A DNA stretch of 64,000 nucleotides from an uncultured Bacteroidota bacterium. Lineage in GTDB: Bacteria > Bacteroidota > Bacteroidia > Flavobacteriales > Flavobacteriaceae. Both the position numbers and the translations under genes were made by a program. Below are positions 55,533 to 64,000 of the stretch, piece after piece. The first letter of the stretch is position 1; every line of letters begins with the position of its first letter. The stretch spans positions 62,001-126,000 of the forward strand of contig CACFJP010000001.1 of assembly GCA_902566635.1 (NCBI GenBank). The letters run 5' to 3'. The notes under the pieces are model-generated. The model did not search any database, had not been told where the DNA came from, and was given only the letters and a program-made list of their open reading frames with translations.

Positions 55533-57440
55533 TTAGTTCACAACAATTTTAGAAATAATCGTATTGGTTTTGTCCCTGAGTTGTAAAAGATAGATGCCTG
55601 GATTTAGAGACTCATCCAAAATGATTTCGTCTTTTTGGGCTTCTAAAAAGCCTTGTTGTTTGGTTCGCCCCAATATATCAACCAGTGCATATTGGTAAGA
55701 CTTATTAACTCCATAGAGTACCACTTTATCAGAAATCATAGGGTTTTGAATGTAAACCTTTCCGGTTGAAATATCGGATTTGTTTGAGAGTGTAATTTCT
55801 CCATTTTTCGCATTGCTAGCACCTATATTGGGTGTAGAATCTAATGATAGAGAATTGCCAAAGAAATCCACTGTTGGATATTCCTCCACGTTGACAAAAA
55901 TAGTTGATGCATCCACTGGAATGGCTGGATGAGCATAATTCCCTGTATAGGCTACACCTGCATCTATTGCTTGGCTAGAAGCATCAATTTGAAATCCATA
56001 CTGGTCACCACTTTGTTCATTGTAAAAAATAGGATTAACCTCAATTCTGTTTGCGTCGATGGTTTTGAAATTATTTCTAATATTTCCAAAAAACAGGTTG
56101 TTGGTCATCATTAGGTTAGGGTCACTATAATTACCTTGTTGATTTCCAATACCAGAGCCATTAACAGCATAAAAAATATTATTAAAAATTCGGGTGTTTT
56201 GCCCATTGATATCAATTGCTGTGTCGAATGCATCATTTCCGCTTTTATTTATGACAACAGTGTTATTGTATATATAACTGTCATAAGAAGGGTGCCCGCT
56301 TTGACCCCCAATTTTATCATTCAACCATATTGTATGATCGCTGTTTGCCCAATTGGGGTTTACACGCCAGCCATCATTGACACTAATGTTGAAGCGATAA
56401 ACAGCACGTTGGTTTCCACCAAGAATCTCAACAAACCCACCCTCACAATCTTGCATGTAATTGTATTGTATAAATGTATCCACGTTAGAATGGTCCACAT
56501 GAATTCCATGAGAGTCCAGAATTCCTTTTGCATTTATGGCTTGGTTATGCTGAACAATAGTATTGATGCTATACCAATTCCAAACGGCACTTCCACGACC
56601 AATCATTTTATCATTGGTTTTGGCACCAGGTTGGTTGAAAATATTATTTTCAATCAAACAGTTTTCAGTTCTGATAGGTAGTACACATGTACCCCCTATT
56701 TGAAAAAACTCATTATTTCTAAAAACAAAATTCGTATTTCTTTTGTCAGAATTTTTACCAGAAGTATTTTTAATATGAACCCCAATACGTTGTAAATCAG
56801 TAAAGTAAGAATCTTCAACAACCACATCATTAATAATACCACCCCAAGATGACATAAAAGTTAAACCAGATACTTCAAAAGCGTTGAATTCACTTTGATT
56901 TGACGGATCTACCCAATAGAGACCATAGACATTTTTGAATGTCATATTTCTAAAGAAAAAGTTATTGAGATTTACATTAGAATCAGACACCTCTATTCTT
57001 ATTCCAAAACTTACCAAATCTCCAACGCCAGTACGCGATATTGTTCTGTGATTTTGTATCTCTAAATCGTCAAAAACCATATTGTCATGATTGGTTACAA
57101 GAATTGCTTCTCGATAATCTCCTCCACCATCTTCATGATCCGAACCGCTTAAAATAGGCTGATTTCCAGTCCCATAAGAGGTAAAGGTGATTGGGTTTCC
57201 TTCTGTCCCTGATCCATTAACAACATAATGCCCTCGAAACGTATCTCCCTTTTTGAAATAGACTGTATCACCAGGGCCAAGTGTGATATTGCTAAGTTTT
57301 GATAAAGTTTTCCATGGCTGCGTTTGCGAACCATTGTTGTTGTCATTTCCAGTTGAGCTGCTCAAATAGTATTGATTTTGAGCACATAAAGAAAAACTCA
57401 AAAGCAATACAAATACTTGATATTTAATCTGTTTATGCAT
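55533..57440 (-). CDS. Secreted right-handed parallel beta-helix protein with T9SS sorting tail
   Basis: This 635-aa protein has a signal ending 'SLCAQ'. The N-terminal block 'YYLSSSTGNDNNNGSQTQPWKT' and 'GPGDTVYFKKGDTF' is the usual opening of parallel beta-helix proteins of the pectin-lyase fold. Repeated Asn-rich coils follow ('FRNNEFFQIGG', 'IENNIFNQPG', 'IFNNIFYAVNG'). The last 80 residues ('VYIQNPMISDKVVLYG...GIYLLQLRDKTNTIISKIVV') form a type A T9SS sorting domain, so it is exported or displayed on the surface. Lyase or glycosidase activity is possible, but no catalytic set can be named. It lies between GH2 and GH16 genes. Confidence 0.8.
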   Translation of the reverse strand: MHKQIKYQVFVLLLSFSLCAQNQYYLSSSTGNDNNNGSQTQPWKTLSKLSNITLGPGDTVYFKKGDTFRGHYVVNGSGTEGNPITFTSYGTGNQPILSGSDHEDGGGDYREAILVTNHDNMVFDDLEIQNHRTISRTGVGDLVSFGIRIEVSDSNVNLNNFFFRNMTFKNVYGLYWVDPSNQSEFNAFEVSGLTFMSSWGGIINDVVVEDSYFTDLQRIGVHIKNTSGKNSDKRNTNFVFRNNEFFQIGGTCVLPIRTENCLIENNIFNQPGAKTNDKMIGRGSAVWNWYSINTIVQHNQAINAKGILDSHGIHVDHSNVDTFIQYNYMQDCEGGFVEILGGNQRAVYRFNISVNDGWRVNPNWANSDHTIWLNDKIGGQSGHPSYDSYIYNNTVVINKSGNDAFDTAIDINGQNTRIFNNIFYAVNGSGIGNQQGNYSDPNLMMTNNLFFGNIRNNFKTIDANRIEVNPIFYNEQSGDQYGFQIDASSQAIDAGVAYTGNYAHPAIPVDASTIFVNVEEYPTVDFFGNSLSLDSTPNIGASNAKNGEITLSNKSDISTGKVYIQNPMISDKVVLYGVNKSYQYALVDILGRTKQQGFLEAQKDEIILDESLNPGIYLLQLRDKTNTIISKIVVN

Positions 57441-57452
57441 GATAGCGTCTAT

Positions 57453-60623
<3,171 letters not shown>

Positions 60624-60776
60624 TTATTAAATTTTACAACCAAAGTAAAGCAATTATTAATTTTGTTAATTTAAATGAACTGAGTATGCTAAAAAATGAT
60701 ATTAAGATGATAATTGCTGTAAGCTGGACATACAATTTTAATTGTTGGTTTGTATAATTAACAAATAATTGTATTT

Positions 60777-61298
60777 ATGAAGTTTTTTAACCCTTCGGTC
60801 CTTTTTATTGTGATTTTTTCATTTTTTGGGACCGCGCAAGAATTGGTATACGAACTCGATTTTGAGAACCAGACAATAGGAACAGAAATTACCAAAAGGA
60901 ATACCCTTCAGTTTCAAGGCTGGAATAAATCGGTGTGGACGGTTAGACAAGAAGAAGCTAATAAAGTAGCTACTTCTACTACACAAGCAAAAGTTTTTTT
61001 AATCAAATCATTTGATGTAATCCCGGGTAATCGTTACCGATGGACATTAGAAACTAAAGTGGTTAATAATGGTCCTGCATGGAAGCGAACACATGTTCTC
61101 ACTGTAGTTTGTGGAAAAGGGGACGAAAGTCAAAAACTAGTCAAGGAAAATATAGCAGAACCCAAGAATGGTACATGGACTTCTAGCAGTTTGAATTTTA
61201 CTGTACCGCAAAATAAATCCGAAGTCACACTACAATTATTCCGTTTTGCAGAAGGAACTGAAGTCTCGATAGACAATTATAAACTCGATAAACTTTAA
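60777..61298 (+). CDS. Small secreted beta-sandwich-like protein
   Basis: This 173-aa protein has a signal peptide ending 'FGTAQ'. The mature part 'LVYELDFENQTIGTEI...VFLIKSFDVIPGNRYRWTLETKVV...SLNFTVPQNKSEVTLQLFRFAEGTEVSIDNYKL' has the strand pattern of galactose-binding-like or CBM4/9-like modules. No catalytic motif is visible. It is 11 nt before a second protein with similar layout. A glycan-binding role is inferred only. Confidence 0.65.
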   Translation: MKFFNPSVLFIVIFSFFGTAQELVYELDFENQTIGTEITKRNTLQFQGWNKSVWTVRQEEANKVATSTTQAKVFLIKSFDVIPGNRYRWTLETKVVNNGPAWKRTHVLTVVCGKGDESQKLVKENIAEPKNGTWTSSSLNFTVPQNKSEVTLQLFRFAEGTEVSIDNYKLDKL

Positions 61299-61309
61299 AC
61301 TTAAACATT

Positions 61310-62119
61310 ATGAGACGTTTATTTACTTTTTTATTATTTCTTTTTACAGCTCAAACACAAGCGCAAGAAACCCTAATTAATGAAACCTTTGAAACGGGCT
61401 GGACAGCTGATAGTAATGTAATACCTGCTGAAAATGAAGAAGGTACACCAGCAGCAAACTTAAAACTTCAAGGGTGGGGCGATGGATTTACATTCACTGT
61501 TGTTAATGATGCTGGAAATGGGGCCAACTCCTCAGATTACTTTGCGAAAATGAACCGTGGAGGCACTACCAATTACGCAGTTATTCAACGCCTTGTTGAA
61601 GCAACAAGCGGAGATGTATATGAATATAACATCTCATTAAAACCTGATATTTCAGGTCAAGCAGGATCACTTAAATTAGAAGTTGTAGATTTAGCTAACA
61701 ATAATAATGTTGTTGCGGGTCCAGTTAAACCTAGTGGGGGTGCTTGGAGCGATCTAACTCTTTCTTACACCGCTGCCGCAACACAAAATTATGCTTTTAG
61801 AGTAACAAAGGTTTGGGGAAATGCTGGAGCAAGTTTTGATAACATTTCTTTAACTGTCGTGCGTTCAACAACCTCAGTTTCTGATGATAACGATTTTCAA
61901 TTCAGTATTTATCCCAACCCAGCAAACAATGTCATCAGCTTTCAATCTGAATTACCATTGGAGCAAGTAGAGATTTTTTCACTTACCGGTTCCAAAGTGC
62001 TTTCACAGACAAACAATGTCGAACAAGTCGACATTGGCAACCTAGCAAAAGGCATCTACATGCTAAAGGCTTCTGCTGCAGACGGAAAAGTAGCCACACA
62101 AAAACTGATAAAAGAATAA
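61310..62119 (+). CDS. Secreted carbohydrate-binding-like protein with T9SS sorting domain
   Basis: This 269-aa protein has a signal peptide ending 'QTQAQ'. Residues about 20-185 ('ETLINETFETGWT...GDVYEYNISLKPDISGQ...ASFDNISLTVV') form a CBM4/9-like beta-sandwich related in pattern to the preceding gene. The tail 'FSIYPNPANNVISFQSELPL...GIYMLKASAADGK' is a clear type A T9SS sorting signal. It carries no enzyme domain, so it is probably a surface or released glycan-binding protein. Confidence 0.75.
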   Translation: MRRLFTFLLFLFTAQTQAQETLINETFETGWTADSNVIPAENEEGTPAANLKLQGWGDGFTFTVVNDAGNGANSSDYFAKMNRGGTTNYAVIQRLVEATSGDVYEYNISLKPDISGQAGSLKLEVVDLANNNNVVAGPVKPSGGAWSDLTLSYTAAATQNYAFRVTKVWGNAGASFDNISLTVVRSTTSVSDDNDFQFSIYPNPANNVISFQSELPLEQVEIFSLTGSKVLSQTNNVEQVDIGNLAKGIYMLKASAADGKVATQKLIKE

Positions 62120-62194
62120 TTTTTTTGATAGAAAACTAACAATCAAAAACTTCCTTAGCAATTAACTGGAGAAGTTTTTTTAACTTAAAAACTT

Positions 62195-62500
62195 ATGTAC
62201 ACTCATATCGTCCTTTGGAAATTGAAAGATAATGCCAATGGCATGAATCGTACTCAACTTGCACAAGAAGTCAAGCGACGCTTGGACGAATTGCCTTCAC
62301 ACATTCCTGAAATTATAACCTATGAATCGGGAATCAATGTGGGGGACTACGGAGCTTCATTTTTTGATGTCAGTTTGGTTTCTACTTTTGACAACAAAGA
62401 TACTTTTTGGACATACACCAAATATCCAGTACACGACGAGGTAGTAGCTTTTATTAAATCAATTCAGGAGGCCGAAGAGATCGTTGATTATTTCAATTAA
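62195..62500 (+). CDS. Dabb-domain (stress-responsive alpha/beta barrel) protein
   Basis: This 101-aa cytoplasmic protein opens 'MYTHIVLWKLKD' and contains 'HIPEIITYESGINVG', 'DVSLVSTFDNKDTFWTYTKYPVHDEVVAFI', the standard Dabb ferredoxin-like fold. Such proteins form dimers and some have small-molecule isomerase or lyase roles. In sugar loci they often accompany sugar-acid enzymes. The exact role here is unknown; position just before the cycloisomerase-like gene suggests a part in the same pathway. Confidence 0.85.
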   Translation: MYTHIVLWKLKDNANGMNRTQLAQEVKRRLDELPSHIPEIITYESGINVGDYGASFFDVSLVSTFDNKDTFWTYTKYPVHDEVVAFIKSIQEAEEIVDYFN

Positions 62501-62593
62501 AAAAAGATAATTAATGACCACTAAAAGTTAAACAATAACGAAAAATCAACCTTAACAATTTTTAGTTTACACTTGTTAACCAATTAATAATTA

Positions 62594-63766
62594 ATGATTA
62601 CAATTTCCAATATTGAAACTTTTGTGCTGAAAGACACTTTAGAAAAAAGTTTTTTCTTTTCTCAATGGGAATATTCAGAGCGCTGTATATGTATTGTTAA
62701 AATCACCTGCTCTGATGGTACTTACGGTTGGGGAGAAGGTTATGGTCCAGCTCTTATTTTAGAGTCTGGAATTGAGTTTTTAAAATCTCAGGTGATAGGA
62801 GAAAATCCCTTACACAATGAAGTGATTTGGAATAATATGTACCGCAAAACACTAGATTTTGCCCGTCGTGGTGTTTTGGTAGCCTCAATGAGCGCTATCG
62901 ATATCGCTATCTGGGACATTAAGGGAAAATTATTGAATCAGCCTGTGGGCGCATTGCTAGGTGGCGTACACAGGAATTATGTAGTTCCCTACGCCACTGG
63001 AATGTATTTTACAGATAAAGACAATCCGGCTAAAGGTTTTGAGCTGGAGGCCAAAAGATATTTAGAAAAAGGGTTTAAGGCCATAAAAATGAAAGTAGGT
63101 CTCGGCATTGACAGAGATGTTTCTATTGTGAAGCATTTACGTTCTATTATCGGAGACGATATCAAACTTATGATTGATTCAAACCATGCTTACACATATA
63201 TTGAGGCACTTGAATTGGCAAAAAAATTAGAGGCCTGCCAAATTTCATGGTTTGAAGAGCCTGTGTCTCCAGAGTTTTATGAACAATACGGAGAATTGAG
63301 ACAAAAAACCACCATACCTATTGCAGGAGGTGAATGTGAATACTTACGTTTTGGTTTTCATCAGCTACTAAGAAACAAATCGGTTGACATCATCCAACCC
63401 GATATTTGTGCTTGTGGCGGACTGACAGAGGCCAAGCGCATCGCATCGCTAGCCTCCACATACGGAGTAGATGTGGTTCCACATACTTGGGGTAGTTCTA
63501 TAGGCCTTCATGTTGCCTTACATTTTGTATCCAACCTAGAGTCTGTTCCTGGACGAATGTTTAGCCCCGATTTTCTGTTAGAGTTTGATCAGACAGAGAA
63601 TGCGTTGCGAGAACAACTAACATTCCCTATCTTAGAGATGAAAAATGGAAAGATTAAAGTACCTAATGCACCTGGACTAGGTCTTGAAGTCGACCAAGAT
63701 GCACTTCATAAATTTACCAATCCAACAAATGGAGTTGCTGATATTAAAGAATTGCTGAAACAATAA
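62594..63766 (+). CDS. Enolase-superfamily sugar-acid enzyme, candidate 3,6-anhydrogalactonate cycloisomerase
   Basis: This 390-aa mandelate racemase-type protein has an N-terminal capping domain and a modified TIM barrel. The KxK pair is Lys165/Lys167 ('AIKMKVG'); metal ligands are Asp195 ('IDSNHAY'), Glu221 ('WFEEP') and Glu247 ('GGECEY'); the catalytic His297 lies in 'VVPHTWGSS' with Asp270 before it. In anhydrogalactose pathways an enzyme of this type opens anhydrogalactonate to 2-keto-3-deoxygalactonate. The aldehyde dehydrogenase that would make its substrate follows 4 nt later. A galactonate or other sugar-acid dehydratase is the main alternative. Confidence 0.8.
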   Translation: MITISNIETFVLKDTLEKSFFFSQWEYSERCICIVKITCSDGTYGWGEGYGPALILESGIEFLKSQVIGENPLHNEVIWNNMYRKTLDFARRGVLVASMSAIDIAIWDIKGKLLNQPVGALLGGVHRNYVVPYATGMYFTDKDNPAKGFELEAKRYLEKGFKAIKMKVGLGIDRDVSIVKHLRSIIGDDIKLMIDSNHAYTYIEALELAKKLEACQISWFEEPVSPEFYEQYGELRQKTTIPIAGGECEYLRFGFHQLLRNKSVDIIQPDICACGGLTEAKRIASLASTYGVDVVPHTWGSSIGLHVALHFVSNLESVPGRMFSPDFLLEFDQTENALREQLTFPILEMKNGKIKVPNAPGLGLEVDQDALHKFTNPTNGVADIKELLKQ

Positions 63767-63770
63767 AAAT

Positions 63771-64000
63771 ATGGAGTTCGGTTATCAAAAAATGTATATC
63801 GGGGGGGGCATTAATAGAAAGTGTATCCAAAAATAGATCAGATGTTATTTGCCCAGCCGACGGCAAACCCATTGCTCAAATTGCTGAAGCAGGGAAAGCA
63901 GATGCTGAAAAGGCACTAGAAGCTGCCCAAAAAGGATTCGAGTTTTGGTCAAAATGCTCTTTGTCAGAACGTACACACTGGATGTTAAAACTCAGAGAAG
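63771..64000 (+). CDS. Aldehyde dehydrogenase, candidate 3,6-anhydrogalactose dehydrogenase, N-terminal part with a frameshift (runs off window)
   Basis: The ATG at 63771, 4 nt after the cycloisomerase-like gene, begins 'MEFGYQKMYIGG'. It then meets a run of eight G's (63801-63808). As read, the frame stops at TAG after 21 codons. With seven G's it continues 'ALIESVSKNRSDVICPADGKPI...EKALEAAQKGFEFWSK', the normal N-terminal NAD-binding segment of aldehyde dehydrogenases. Either the sequence has a one-base error, or the tract is variable in the cell. The catalytic Cys and Glu lie beyond the edge. Oxidation of 3,6-anhydrogalactose to the aldonate is inferred from context. Confidence 0.75.

Noticed and set aside
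56136-56681. 181-aa plus-strand ORF inside the beta-helix gene
   Set aside because: Antisense to an Asn-rich repeat protein, which commonly leaves open reverse frames; no domain is visible.

Overview
The window is AT-rich chromosomal DNA from a member of the Bacteroidota, most likely a marine Flavobacteriaceae-type bacterium. The evidence is gliding genes gldB and gldC, TAnnTTTG-type -7 promoter elements, a SusC/SusD pair, type IX secretion sorting tails, a FtsZ with a long acidic linker and an 'NEPAYKR'-type tail, and very dense gene packing. All calls rest on reading the sequence and the supplied translations; no database search was run.

Bases 1-27,200 are ordinary core genome. After a truncated arylsulfotransferase-like gene come a MazG-like pyrophosphohydrolase, aroA, queA, rlmN, a polyprenyl diphosphate synthase and dnaG. 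Next are a NarL-type regulator and nadE (minus strand), gldB-gldC, then engB and an alpha/beta hydrolase (minus strand). From 11.6 to 26.6 kb lies a complete flavobacterial division and cell-wall (dcw) operon: mraZ-rsmH-ftsL-ftsI-murE-mraY-murD-ftsW-murG-murC-ftsQ-ftsA-ftsZ, with overlapping or abutting genes. It is preceded by a 10-bp-periodic GTGG repeat array that looks like the MraZ autoregulatory operator. A YqeY-like gene, a tRNA-Arg(UCG) and a terminator close this half.

Bases 27,400-64,000 are a large polysaccharide utilisation locus (PUL) that continues past the right edge. It contains a SusC/SusD pair, three GH2 enzymes, two GH16 lipoproteins, six S1-type sulfatases, an SGNH acetylesterase, a T9SS-exported beta-helix protein and two small secreted beta-sandwich-like proteins. 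It also carries a Leloir cassette (galK, galT, Na+/sugar symporter), a Dabb protein, an enolase-superfamily enzyme resembling 3,6-anhydro-galactonate cycloisomerase, and the start of an aldehyde dehydrogenase. The set points to a sulfated, probably anhydrogalactose-containing red-algal galactan (agar/porphyran or carrageenan type). Inferred flow: GH16 enzymes cut at the surface, SusCD imports oligomers, periplasmic sulfatases, esterase and GH2 enzymes trim them, galactose enters through the symporter to GalK/GalT, and anhydrogalactose is oxidised and isomerised to a 2-keto-3-deoxy sugar acid.

Points worth a second look: no recognisable alpha-glycosidase for anhydro- or L-galactose is present, so the beta-helix protein is a candidate for that role. 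A decayed KDG-kinase start lies inside the PUL. The aldehyde dehydrogenase is broken by an 8-G run ten codons from its start. DnaG lacks all four zinc ligands, and the response regulator has Glu in place of the phospho-accepting Asp.
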